The notes: generated by a model not told the origin, from the sequence alone. Positions 6,798-14,190 are shown, counted from the first letter of the stretch. The stretch is DNA of 18,333 bases from Emticicia sp031378715 (GCA_031378715.1 JANNEN010000088.1:1-18333); one strand, 5' to 3'. Numbers and translations are program-made.

Positions 6798-7895
6798 TTA
6801 TAGCTTTTCCTTCAGAATTGCTTCAAGAATTGGTAACTCAGCCTTAAAGTCTTTTTCTTCTTCGCGGGAGTAAACTATTTTACCTTCACTATCAATGAGG
6901 TAGATTTGAGGGATTGATTTCACGCCATAAGAAACTATAATATCGTCAATGTCACCGCAAACATTCGTCCATTTCATTTGATATTTTTTTACAGCTTTCA
7001 AGAAAACACTACGGTTTGTATCAGTTGAAACCGAAATAATGCTCAACTTCTTTGAAGAATACTGACTATTAATCTTCAAAATGGTGGGTAATTCTTCAAT
7101 ACAAGGCTTACAAGTCGTTGACCAAAAGGTAAGTAAAACATAATTACCCTTGTAACGTTTGGGCGATACGGCTTTACCTTCTGTATCTTTTGTTGTGAAA
7201 TCGGGTGCCTGAACATCTTTTCTTAGATTTCTACCGTTTAAAACCTTGAGAATATGCGTGCTTTCCGAACTTAGCTTGAAACTATCAGGAAAAACAGTAT
7301 GGTACGTTTTCAGTAAACTATCAATATTTATGTGTGAATGTATGATATCCCTTCTAAAAAGCGAAAAGGCATAATAAAGCGTTGGGTTTTGCTTCACAAA
7401 GGCAATCTTTTTATTTTCTATGCTAAATTTCTTCTTCCAGAATTGTTTAGTTAGTGTGTCGCTATCTCTCCACGTGCTATTTTGTTTCAAGAAAACTTGC
7501 AAATCATTGTTCTCGTTTGCGATAAAATCATTTAGACTTTGTTCGCCCAGATTAGTGAGTTCAAAGGCGTTTGAAAGGTGCTTAACTTTCAAATGGTTGT
7601 TTTGTACTTCTATCAAGATTGTTGCAGATTCATCTTTTACCCCGATGTTAATCTGTGTTGCTCCGTATTCGATTGAAATAATAGCATATTTTGCATTGAA
7701 ATAGTCTGAAACTGCAATCTTGTTTTGGTTAATATTTCCTTTGGCTCTATTGAGGCTTAAACCATTGTCGTAAAAAATATTTATGTCTTTATCAGTGGTT
7801 TCTCCGAGAAATTCAATAACCGTTTTAAACTTTACTTGGGCAACCGAGGGCGTAAAGACAAAAAGTAAAATTACTAATGTCCAAAATTTAAGCAT
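6798..7895 (-). CDS. TlpA-like periplasmic thioredoxin (AhpC/TSA-Redoxin type)
   Basis: A 365-residue protein with signal peptide MLKFWTLVILLFVFTPSVAQ, a roughly 200-residue N-terminal region of the kind often found before Bacteroidota TlpA domains, and a C-terminal TlpA-like domain starting at APDFTTKDTEGK. The active site is CKPC (Cys262, Cys265, in FWSTTCKPC) and the cis-Pro motif is SIPQIY (Pro329). TlpA-type proteins are membrane-side disulfide reductases or isomerases; here the neighbours suggest 6-Cys peptides as clients. An in-frame upstream start at 7994 would run through the hairpin and the end of peptide A and place residues before the signal peptide, so ATG 7895 is preferred. It is co-directional with, and flanked by, peptides A and B. 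Confidence 0.88.
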   Translation of the reverse strand: MLKFWTLVILLFVFTPSVAQVKFKTVIEFLGETTDKDINIFYDNGLSLNRAKGNINQNKIAVSDYFNAKYAIISIEYGATQINIGVKDESATILIEVQNNHLKVKHLSNAFELTNLGEQSLNDFIANENNDLQVFLKQNSTWRDSDTLTKQFWKKKFSIENKKIAFVKQNPTLYYAFSLFRRDIIHSHINIDSLLKTYHTVFPDSFKLSSESTHILKVLNGRNLRKDVQAPDFTTKDTEGKAVSPKRYKGNYVLLTFWSTTCKPCIEELPTILKINSQYSSKKLSIISVSTDTNRSVFLKAVKKYQMKWTNVCGDIDDIIVSYGVKSIPQIYLIDSEGKIVYSREEEKDFKAELPILEAILKEKL

Positions 7896-7916
7896 ATCAA
7901 GGATATTTTGAGTGTT

Positions 7917-7950
7917 ACATGGATTTCTAACCGAAGCGAGAAATCCATGT
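7917..7950 (-). promoter_or_regulatory. Perfect 12-bp hairpin after peptide A
   Basis: ACATGGATTTCT (7917-7928) and its exact complement (7939-7950) flank a 10-base loop, starting 13 bases beyond the peptide A stop. No U-tract follows on the minus strand, so this is more likely a 3'-stabilising or processing hairpin than a terminator. Its sequence is unrelated to the hairpins after B and D, but its size and position are alike. Confidence 0.6.
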
Positions 7951-7963
7951 TTTGTAGGGTAAA

Positions 7964-8164
7964 CTAACAAGTACCTCCGTCGTGGGTCGAACATTCACAG
8001 CCTCTACCAGAGGCATGTCCTGCACAATCACCTTTAATAGAGCATTTTTTTGTACATGTGCCTTCTTCGCCAGGGTCTTCATCTGACATAATTCCACCCT
8101 TAACCCCCTTCATCTGCTCTCTCGAAAGAACAGCACTGCCAAAACTCGAAATCATTTTTTTCAT
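7964..8164 (-). CDS. GG-leader 6-Cys peptide precursor A
   Basis: A 66-residue precursor: leader MKKMISSFGSAVLSREQMKG followed by VKGG (GG at residues 23-24), then a 42-residue core. The core begins with an acidic stretch (SDEDPGEEG) and has six cysteines at 37, 41, 47, 56, 58 and 66, with the last residue being Cys. The spacing (x3, x5, x8, x1, x7) differs from peptide B, so the disulfide pattern is probably different too. There are few Ser/Thr residues and no lanthionine or cyclodehydratase enzymes nearby, which favours a disulfide-stabilised bacteriocin-like or signalling peptide over a heavily modified RiPP. It starts 26 bases after the VKOR fusion stop, in the same transcript. Confidence 0.85.
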   Translation of the reverse strand: MKKMISSFGSAVLSREQMKGVKGGIMSDEDPGEEGTCTKKCSIKGDCAGHASGRGCECSTHDGGTC

Positions 8165-8190
8165 TGTTTTTGATTTTAAAATGTTAAGAT

Positions 8191-9828
8191 TTATATATAT
8201 TTGATTTGCAAATCCTCTGAAATACTATCTTTCTGATACTGGGTCAGATACGCTAATTCTTCCACCTTTATAATACTGGGTAAAAGGCACCCATCAAAAA
8301 ACAACGTTGGTGTTCGTCTAATTTCAGCATTGTTCACCCAGTTGTGCTGTTCTATTTGCCATATCTGTGAAACCTCTCTTTCGTTTACATCAGTGTAAGG
8401 TTTATTCCAGTGGTCAAAATTTTGATTATTACTTTTCGACCATTCCATTACTGCCTGCTGTTGCTGTGCTGGTTTTAGACTAAAAATCTTACGAACGAGC
8501 TTGCCTCCAACGTCAATACCATCGGGGTTTGTATTGAAAATAATTTGACACTTCAAATTACTTGTTTTTGCCAATACTTTTTCGATTCTGAGGTGCATCT
8601 TTGCACAAGGACTGCATAACGGATTACTCACCATCGTTAGCGTATGTTCGGCTTTCGAGTTACCCAATATAATTACCCCCATGCCTTGTGGTATAAAGGG
8701 CATCTTTCGTTGGTTACGAATTAGCGTATCAAAAACTTCGGGATTGCTTTTTAATTTAATCAATTCACTCTTCAATCTTTTGGCTTCTTGTGCTTCAATT
8801 GCTGTTTTTTTGAATAGTAACAAAAACACAATCGGTACCGACAAACCTATCAAGCCAGCCGCCGCCATATCAGTAGTTATCACAAGTATTGGGCTTGAAT
8901 AAAAATAAAAATATGTAATCAAAGTGAGAAATTCCAACCAAAACAAGCCTATAACACCCAAACACAATGGACACCAAATTTTTGCAATAACGGCTTGATA
9001 ATAGACCGAGTAAAAACTAAAAACAACCCCAAAACTGCTTAAAATAAATTGTAAAGAAAGGAAAGTGTTGAGATTATTTGAGTTTACACCACATAATAAA
9101 AAAATAGTGAGGGTACTCGAAAAATATATAAACCCCAAATCTGACCAACTTAACCAAGACGTGATTTTGGCAGCATCACTATCTAAAATACTTTGGCAGC
9201 TTACTTTTTTACCAACATTACACAGTTTATTTACGAAATCATTATTTACATCAATAGTTTTCACGAGCAATAAAGAAGTTATTACAACACCCGAAAGTTT
9301 AAATACGAATAACGGTAATGTAAAAAAGGTAAATACAAAGTTATTATAAAATACAAATGCCACTAATGCAATAGCAATAAGAGTTATGGATAATGGCAAC
9401 CGAATACTGCTCAGTATTTCCTTATTTCGGTTTTGTTTATATTCTGTTTCTCCCGATTTATCATTTGTTTCAGCTACTAAAACAATATTTGACCAATCGT
9501 TTTTAAAATCCGATAGAATATCTTTAATCCACCCAGAATTGGTATCGTACCATTCGATAGTTTCGGAAGTTACTTTTTTTACTAATGCAAAAGTTCCTCC
9601 ATTTCTTCGCAAATAAGTTATATGTGGAGTCGGTATTTGTAAGTAGTCATCATCAGTTACTTTTAGTGCCGCATACTCGATGTTCCATTTTTCAAGTGCA
9701 TCTACATACGCTATCATTGTATTATGATCGGGGTGATTTTCTATAAATTCATCAGTACTTGTTTCAGATACTTTTGCACCAATCGAATGTAGGAACTTAG
9801 AAAATGTTTTAGTTACGTTGTTTTCCAT
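8191..9828 (-). CDS. Degenerate C39 domain - VKOR - DsbA-like thioredoxin fusion (copy 1)
   Basis: A 545-residue protein, first gene of the leftward A/B transcript. Residues 1-125 align with a C39 peptidase fold but lack the catalytic Cys, and the His strand reads NGGTFALV; an Asp remains at WYDTN. The VKOR part (about 143-340) has Cys203/Cys211 (CX7C) and Cys286-Pro-Leu-Cys289, with the conserved loop SWLSWSDLGFIYFSS between them. The C-terminal DsbA-like part carries Cys405-Ser-Pro-Cys408 and the cis-Pro motif RTPTLFF (Pro507). With the N-terminus in the cytoplasm, as usual for VKOR, the dead peptidase would face the precursors while both Cys pairs and the thioredoxin domain face the periplasm. 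I infer oxidation of exported peptides, with electrons passed to quinone. It is paralogous to 3241-4866 along its whole length. Confidence 0.9.
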   Translation of the reverse strand: MENNVTKTFSKFLHSIGAKVSETSTDEFIENHPDHNTMIAYVDALEKWNIEYAALKVTDDDYLQIPTPHITYLRRNGGTFALVKKVTSETIEWYDTNSGWIKDILSDFKNDWSNIVLVAETNDKSGETEYKQNRNKEILSSIRLPLSITLIAIALVAFVFYNNFVFTFFTLPLFVFKLSGVVITSLLLVKTIDVNNDFVNKLCNVGKKVSCQSILDSDAAKITSWLSWSDLGFIYFSSTLTIFLLCGVNSNNLNTFLSLQFILSSFGVVFSFYSVYYQAVIAKIWCPLCLGVIGLFWLEFLTLITYFYFYSSPILVITTDMAAAGLIGLSVPIVFLLLFKKTAIEAQEAKRLKSELIKLKSNPEVFDTLIRNQRKMPFIPQGMGVIILGNSKAEHTLTMVSNPLCSPCAKMHLRIEKVLAKTSNLKCQIIFNTNPDGIDVGGKLVRKIFSLKPAQQQQAVMEWSKSNNQNFDHWNKPYTDVNEREVSQIWQIEQHNWVNNAEIRRTPTLFFDGCLLPSIIKVEELAYLTQYQKDSISEDLQIKYI

Positions 9829-10202
9829 GAGTATAAAAAATATTGTATAGACTACATTACAAATAGCAATGGCACATAAACTTTCTTAAAACTTTGAGGT
9901 TAGGTCGTGTAATGGTTGTGGGTGTGTTATGAAAGTTTACTTTTTGGAGGTGACACAAAGGTGCAGGGTCAAATTATCATTTCCAAACAAAAAGGTAATA
10001 ATAAAGTAATAATAATCTGGGAAGTTTTTTTACCGTTTAATAAATAAATGAAAATCTTTGAAAATATAATCATCTGATAATCAGCATTTTATGATTCTAT
10101 TTTTTTTTTTTTCATTATTATTACTTTTGATAATAAAATAATAATAATTACTTTTCATTTAAATTTTTATCAGATTCAACCTAAAACACACTTATAAATG
10201 CA
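9829..10202. promoter_or_regulatory. Divergent intergenic region with AATAAT-type repeats
   Basis: This region separates the leftward VKOR gene from the rightward XRE regulator, so both promoters should lie here. GTAATAATAAT (10006-10016, preceded by a related copy from 9995) recurs inverted as ATTATTATTAC at 10114-10124, and TTACTTTT recurs directly at 10121-10128 and 10148-10155. A 13-base T run ends near 10112. These could be operator sites for the adjacent regulator, but such AT-rich repeats can also arise by chance. No exact TAnnTTTG promoter or credible small gene was found. Confidence 0.35.
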
Positions 10203-10574
10203 ATGAAAACCATACATGAAAGACTGTTGAAATATCAAAAAGACCACAAACAAACCCAGCAACAAATGGCAAAACTCTTAGGAGTTTCGCAGACGACTTA
10301 TTTTAATTGGACCAATCGAGTTACGGACGTTTCTTTTAAATATTTTCCCATTGTAGCAAAAATTTGTAAAATAGATATTGGCGATTTGATTCCGCCCAAT
10401 GCTACAATCGGTATTTCAAATGGGGTATCAAACGAAAACCCTACCGTAGTCAATGCCAAAGAAATTTACGAAGACTTTATCGTACACCTCAAAGATGCAA
10501 ACCAACTACTGAAAGCAGAAAATGAAGCGTTGAAAAAGCGAGTGGTTGAGTTGGAGGGGCTATTGCCGAGATAA
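10203..10574 (+). CDS. XRE/Cro-type helix-turn-helix regulator with coiled-coil tail
   Basis: A 123-residue protein. Residues about 5-60 form a Cro/CI-type DNA-binding domain: TQQQMAKLLGVSQTTYFNW supplies the two recognition helices. A short linker leads to a C-terminal amphipathic helix (about 95-121) with heptad leucines in LLKAENEALKKRVVELEGLL, likely for dimerisation. The gene is transcribed away from the VKOR-peptide A operon and shares its intergenic region, the usual place for a local regulator. It could alternatively belong to the housekeeping block to the right. The second HTH protein at 13828-14190 has the same design of HTH plus coiled-coil tail and likewise borders a peptide locus. 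Confidence 0.8.
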   Translation: MKTIHERLLKYQKDHKQTQQQMAKLLGVSQTTYFNWTNRVTDVSFKYFPIVAKICKIDIGDLIPPNATIGISNGVSNENPTVVNAKEIYEDFIVHLKDANQLLKAENEALKKRVVELEGLLPR

Positions 10575-10583
10575 ATGTTTTTT

Positions 10584-11222
10584 TTATAGTGTCCCGTCAT
10601 GAAAATCAGTAAACTCAGCGAGCGTTTTCTGCTCCGAAATCGGTAACTGCTTGTACTCCACCTCCCAGTTCATCGAAGCGGCCAACTGGCTCATCATCAG
10701 CCCCACTTGCCGATTGGCAACTTTGGGTAAATCGCTCGAAAGTGCTTTATCCTGCATTACTTTTTTGGCATCATTCAGAATATTTGTATAGTCTTCGTGG
10801 TTAAACTTATTGAGCCAACCTTGGTCAATATCATAAAATTTATAATCGGTATCAATCGACAAAATTTCGGCCTCGGGAAACTGCTCAACTACCAACTTTC
10901 GGGTGGCTTCATCACGCCGTACTTTCATTTTTCCGAAATCAAAACCAACCGAAACCTTCGCTCTCGACACCACCAAGGCCTTTTTATTGACTTTAAAGAA
11001 GCCCATAAATTCTTTTTTGCTACTATGGTCATATATTTCGGTGAAATAACCCTCGGCCATCACAACCTTGAAAACCTTCTCAATGCGTTCGAGCAGTAGC
11101 GTTGATTCTTGGCGAAGTTCTTCTTTATTATCTCGTAGTTTTTTTCCGTACATCCAGTTAAAAATCTGCCAAGCGGCAATTCCTCCGATGGCAATGGCGG
11201 CAAGAAAAAGCAAAAATTCCAT
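10584..11222 (-). CDS. DUF4230-like membrane-anchored protein
   Basis: A 212-residue protein with one N-terminal membrane segment (about residues 2-24, FLLFLAAIAIGGIAAW) followed by a soluble domain that I recognise as DUF4230-like: a strand-rich part with KKEFMGFFKVNKKALVVSRAKVSVGFDF, then helices containing DLPKVANRQVGLMMSQLAASMNW. The family is common in Bacteroidota and has no established function as far as I know. It converges with the XRE regulator with 9 bases between them, and diverges from miaA across a 114-base gap. It appears unrelated to the peptide loci and is probably part of the conserved chromosomal background. Confidence 0.75.
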   Translation of the reverse strand: MEFLLFLAAIAIGGIAAWQIFNWMYGKKLRDNKEELRQESTLLLERIEKVFKVVMAEGYFTEIYDHSSKKEFMGFFKVNKKALVVSRAKVSVGFDFGKMKVRRDEATRKLVVEQFPEAEILSIDTDYKFYDIDQGWLNKFNHEDYTNILNDAKKVMQDKALSSDLPKVANRQVGLMMSQLAASMNWEVEYKQLPISEQKTLAEFTDFHDGTL

Positions 11223-11248
11223 AGAAAATTAATTTTGAATGAATGAAG

Positions 11249-11261
11249 CGGAACGCCGCCC
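11249..11261 (-). repeat. Inverted copy of the miaA-internal repeat unit
   Basis: CGGAACGCCGCCC is the exact complement of the 13-base core GGGCGGCGTTCCG found three times near the 3' end of miaA (12206-12248). Followed by GTTC, it forms a small palindrome, GAACG-CCGCC-CGTTC. It lies in the DUF4230/miaA divergent gap about 75 bases before the miaA start, so the same G/C-rich element has apparently been inserted on both sides of miaA in opposite orientations. Confidence 0.65.
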
Positions 11262-11336
11262 GTTCTGAATGGGTGAATGTAAGACAAATTTCGTAAAAAA
11301 TGATTAATTTTAGGCATTTTTAAAGAATCACCAATA

Positions 11337-12320
11337 ATGAATGCTGTTAAAAATTTGACTGAACATTGCTTGAAAAGTAACTTAATTATTATCGTTGGGC
11401 CGACGGCCGTTGGCAAAACTGACCTGTGCGTGCTACTCGCCCAAGCGTTTGATACCGAAATTATCTCGTGCGATTCTCGGCAGTTTTACCGTGAATTAAG
11501 CATCGGTACGGCCAAACCAACCACCGAAGAAATGGCGGGCGTGGTGCATCATTTCATTGATTCGCACAGCATTGATGAGTATTACTCGGCGGGAGATTTT
11601 GAACGAGATGCCATCAAACTGCTCGAAAATGACATTTTTACCAGAAAAAAAACGGCAATTATGACGGGCGGCTCGGGGCTTTTCGTCAAGGCAATCACCG
11701 ACGGACTCGACGAAATGCCCGAGGCTCCGTTGGCTTTGCGGGAAACTTTGATGCAAAGACTGGAGCGTGGCGAACTCGAAATAATGGCCGAAGAACTCCG
11801 CCGCCTCGACCCCGAATATTGCGAAACCGCCGATTTACAAAACTCCCAGCGAGTCGTGCGGGCATTGGAAGTTTGCTTGGCTTCGGGGCGAGCGTTTTCT
11901 TCATTTCACAAAAAAAGTAGCGTCGAACGAAATTTCAACATCATAAAAATCGGTATCGAACGCCCCCGTGAGGAACTCTACGAACGCATCAATCGCCGTA
12001 TGGATTTGATGCTCGAAAATGGCTTGATGGACGAAGTAAAAAGTTTGCTTGACTACCGAAATCATAATGCCTTGCAGACGGTTGGTTACAAGGAAATATT
12101 TGACTATCTCGATGGAAACTGTGATTATGCCACGATGGTTGAACTCTTAAAACGCAACTCTCGCCGATATGCCAAACGGCAAATGACTTGGTTTAAAAAT
12201 CAAGCGGGCGGCGTTCCGTCGGGCGGCGTTCCGTCGGGCGGCGTTCCGAATGCCTTTGCGTGGTTTTATGGCACTGATTTTGAAGGAGTAAAGGCATACA
12301 TCGCCTCAAAACTACAATGA
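11337..12320 (+). CDS. miaA: tRNA dimethylallyltransferase
   Basis: This enzyme transfers a dimethylallyl group to N6 of A37 in tRNAs reading codons that begin with U, the first step of ms2i6A formation. The 327-residue product has the P-loop GPTAVGKTD (about residues 21-29), the substrate motif ISCDSRQFYREL, SAGDFERDA, the MTGGSGLFVKAI motif, and the C-terminal VGYKEIFDYLDG and RRYAKRQMTWFKN motifs. It is complete. An insertion of GGVPS-type repeats sits after the QMTWFKN motif, in the linker before the last helix, and slightly lengthens the protein. The downstream secreted-protein gene overlaps its stop by 4 bases (ATGA), so the two are translationally coupled. Codon use is visibly more G/C-rich than in the peptide loci, which fits a core gene. 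Confidence 0.97.
   Translation: MNAVKNLTEHCLKSNLIIIVGPTAVGKTDLCVLLAQAFDTEIISCDSRQFYRELSIGTAKPTTEEMAGVVHHFIDSHSIDEYYSAGDFERDAIKLLENDIFTRKKTAIMTGGSGLFVKAITDGLDEMPEAPLALRETLMQRLERGELEIMAEELRRLDPEYCETADLQNSQRVVRALEVCLASGRAFSSFHKKSSVERNFNIIKIGIERPREELYERINRRMDLMLENGLMDEVKSLLDYRNHNALQTVGYKEIFDYLDGNCDYATMVELLKRNSRRYAKRQMTWFKNQAGGVPSGGVPSGGVPNAFAWFYGTDFEGVKAYIASKLQ
12206..12248 (+). repeat. In-frame 15-base tandem repeat within miaA
   Basis: Almost three copies of GGGCGGCGTTCCGTC lie head to tail (12206-12220, 12221-12235, 12236-12248). They encode GGVPSGGVPSGGVP. The unit is a multiple of three bases, so the frame is kept. The same core lies inverted upstream of the gene at 11249-11261, which points to amplification of an inserted interspersed repeat rather than simple slippage of native codons. 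Confidence 0.85.
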
Positions 12321-13096
12321 AATCGGGTATTTTTATCGTAATTTATTGGTTTTTCCTGCAAAACACGTTCGGTCAGAGCTTCGAGGAAATGAAGCACCTA
12401 ACCGATGATAATACTATTTATACGCAGTACAGACAGTTTTACTACAAATACTATTTCCTAAAAGCGAAAGATACGCTACTCGTAAAACTCTATACCAAGC
12501 CCGAACATATCTTGCCGTTTGAGCAAAGTTGGAAGCTCGAACCGAAATCAAAACTTACTTTTGAGCAAGATTACACGACCATTTATCAGTTGGCTTTGAC
12601 CGTGAAATCGGGGGATTATCTGGGGCAAGCCTCGCTGCTACAATACGATTATTTGAGCAAAGAACGCCGTGGAATGAAGCACGAACAAACGGCTTTGGTA
12701 GAAGTTTGTGACGATATTTGGCTAAATCCGCCTAAAATGGGGCATTTTTTGATAAACGAACTCAATCCATTTCCCGAAATTCGTGAACCATTCATCAAGG
12801 ATAATTCTTGGCAAAACACCACCACTACGAGCGATGTTGGCGGGAGCGAAAAATGGAAAACTTGGCAGGGTGCAGTGCAAGTAAATTCGGTGTATCGTAT
12901 CCGAGATATTCAGACTATCAAGACAAATATCGGTTTCTTGAAGTGCTTTATCATTGACGCAACCGCCCAAAGTTCGGTGGGTGAAACCCGCCTCGTGGCC
13001 TACTTCAACCCCGAATACGGTTTCGTAAAACTCAACTACACAAACATCGACGGCAGTTATTTAATCATGGATATTATTTCGGTGAAGAAGTTTTAG
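12317..13096 (+). CDS. Secreted or periplasmic protein of unknown function
   Basis: A 259-residue protein whose first 19 residues look like a signal peptide (MKSGIFIVIYWFFLQNTFGQ). The rest is soluble and strand-rich, with many aromatic residues (YRQFYYKYYFLKAKDTLLVKL near the start, then FEQSWKLEPKS and CDDIWLNPPKMGHF); I could not assign a family. Two cysteines (in VEVCDD and LKCFII) are present without a CXXC pattern. The ATG overlaps the miaA stop as ATGA, so it is expressed with miaA, although that may only reflect operon packing. It ends before a repeat-rich convergent gap shared with the DJ-1/PfpI gene. Nothing links it to the peptide loci. Confidence 0.7.
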   Translation: MKSGIFIVIYWFFLQNTFGQSFEEMKHLTDDNTIYTQYRQFYYKYYFLKAKDTLLVKLYTKPEHILPFEQSWKLEPKSKLTFEQDYTTIYQLALTVKSGDYLGQASLLQYDYLSKERRGMKHEQTALVEVCDDIWLNPPKMGHFLINELNPFPEIREPFIKDNSWQNTTTTSDVGGSEKWKTWQGAVQVNSVYRIRDIQTIKTNIGFLKCFIIDATAQSSVGETRLVAYFNPEYGFVKLNYTNIDGSYLIMDIISVKKF

Positions 13097-13104
13097 CTTA
13101 GTTT

Positions 13105-13198
13105 CGGTCTGTACCGCAGGTCTGACCGCTTAGGTACGGTCTGCACCGCAGGTCTGACCGCTTAGACTTTATAACGGTCAGACCTGCGGTACAGACCG
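13105..13198. repeat. Three-copy 24-29 base repeat, direct and inverted, in a convergent gap
   Basis: Copy 1 (13105-13133) and copy 2 (13137-13165) are 29-base direct repeats with one difference. Copy 3 (13175-13198) is a perfect inverted match to the first 24 bases of copy 1. The core reads CCGCAGGTCTGACCG. Copies 1 or 2 with copy 3 can form a long stem, which would stop transcription from both sides between two converging genes. The G/C-rich sequence and multiple copies also suggest an interspersed repeat family. Confidence 0.8.
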
Positions 13199-13208
13199 TT
13201 GGGCTGGG

Positions 13209-13817
13209 CTACACCCAATAATCATACTGAATATACGTAGCCGTTTCAATCGCAGCAGCTTCTCCGTGCAATTTTGAAACCATATAAAGCGACATATCAA
13301 TGCCTGCCGAAACACCCGCCGATAAGATAATTCGACCATTATCGACCCAACGTTTTTCGGGAAAAAGTTCGGTATTTGGAGCAGCCTCACGCATGGCATC
13401 AACGGCTTTGAAATGAGTCGTTGCCGAAAGCCCGTCGAGCAAGCCCGCCTTTGCCAAAATCAACGAACCCGTGCAAACTGACAGCAAAAACTCTACTTTT
13501 TGATTCATTTCTCGCACCCAAGCAAGTAGTTTTTGGTTGTGCATCTCTCGGCGAGAGCCGTAGGGCGTACCATCTTTGGCAAAACCCCCACCGCCAGGAA
13601 TCAATACAATATCGGGTGGTGGGCAGTTTTCAAAAGTATAATTTGCTTCGATAATCAGGTTATTTCGGGCGGCAATTTTTGGTTTTTCGGCCACCGTAAA
13701 AACTTCAAAATGCCCTTCTCCCCCACCCTGCTTGCCCGCCACACCAAAAATCTCGAACGGCCCAGCGAAGTCAAGAACTTCTACCTCATCAAAAATAAAA
13801 ATGGCTACTGTACGCAT
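13209..13817 (-). CDS. DJ-1/PfpI family protein (isonitrile hydratase-like)
   Basis: A 202-residue DJ-1/PfpI (class I glutamine amidotransferase-like) protein. The nucleophile elbow is LLSVCTGSLILAKAG with Cys115, and the N-terminus has FDEVEVLDFAGPFEIFG with Asp16 and Glu22, the layout seen in isonitrile hydratases and in the ligand domains of GlxA-type AraC regulators. No C-terminal AraC DNA-binding domain follows; the protein ends at YIQYDYWV. The substrate cannot be read from sequence: isonitrile hydration, glyoxalase-like or chaperone activity are all known in the superfamily. It starts 10 bases after the stop of the upstream XRE regulator, so the two form a leftward pair. Confidence 0.87.
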   Translation of the reverse strand: MRTVAIFIFDEVEVLDFAGPFEIFGVAGKQGGGEGHFEVFTVAEKPKIAARNNLIIEANYTFENCPPPDIVLIPGGGGFAKDGTPYGSRREMHNQKLLAWVREMNQKVEFLLSVCTGSLILAKAGLLDGLSATTHFKAVDAMREAAPNTELFPEKRWVDNGRIILSAGVSAGIDMSLYMVSKLHGEAAAIETATYIQYDYWV

Positions 13818-13827
13818 GGTTATGAAT

Positions 13828-14190
13828 CTATACTTTACTCAATAATATATCTAATTGCTTTCGTAGCAGTTCGTTTTGTTCTTTCAATAGTTTTATCTCT
13901 TCCGATTCTGTCTTTTCGCTCAATGTATAATTTACTACGTAGCCGCTTCCTTCTACTTTTTCGTTATTCAGGAAATTAAAAACCATTCTATCATCGTAGT
14001 TTTCTAAATCTTCTTTTTTCATACCAAAAGCATGAGCAATTTTCTCTAATTCTTCGGGGGTTGGTATGCGTTTGCCGTTTTCCATTCTACTGACGATTTG
14101 TTGAGGTTTACCGATTACAAAACCAATGGGTTGCTGTTTCATGCCTAAAAGTGTTCTGACTTGACGGATTTTTGTACCAATATGAGTCAT
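13828..14190 (-). CDS. XRE-family regulator with coiled-coil tail
   Basis: A 120-residue protein. Residues 3-60 form a Cro/CI-type helix-turn-helix: GTKIRQVRTLLGMKQQPIGF, then GKPQQIVSRMENGKRIPTPEELEKIAHAFGM. A middle strand region leads to a C-terminal amphipathic helix (SEEIKLLKEQNELLRKQLDI) likely to form a coiled coil. It is divergent from peptide E, and the 332-base gap between them carries three TTGTA/TACAA dyads. It is thus a good candidate to control both itself and the peptide E locus. The DJ-1 gene follows in the same transcript. Confidence 0.85.
   Translation of the reverse strand: MTHIGTKIRQVRTLLGMKQQPIGFVIGKPQQIVSRMENGKRIPTPEELEKIAHAFGMKKEDLENYDDRMVFNFLNNEKVEGSGYVVNYTLSEKTESEEIKLLKEQNELLRKQLDILLSKV

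Noticed and set aside
7896..7994. Extension of the TlpA-like gene upstream to 7994
   Set aside because: It would run through a perfect hairpin and overlap the end of peptide A, and it places 33 residues before a clean signal peptide.
2579..8164. Lanthipeptide or grasp-ligase RiPP cluster
   Set aside because: No LanB, LanC, LanM, ATP-grasp, radical SAM or YcaO-like gene is present, and the cores are Cys-paired rather than Ser/Thr-rich. The unseen flanks could still change this.
9901..10000. Short peptide frame starting near 9929 in the divergent gap
   Set aside because: It is 26 codons with no leader, no GG motif and unremarkable composition.
11060..11416. Open frame on the minus strand across the miaA start
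   Set aside because: It overlaps miaA and DUF4230 in antisense and its apparent motifs are mirror images of the P-loop codons and the repeat.
13105..13198. Possible small CRISPR array
   Set aside because: Only three copies, one inverted, with spacers of 3 and 9 bases and no cas genes.
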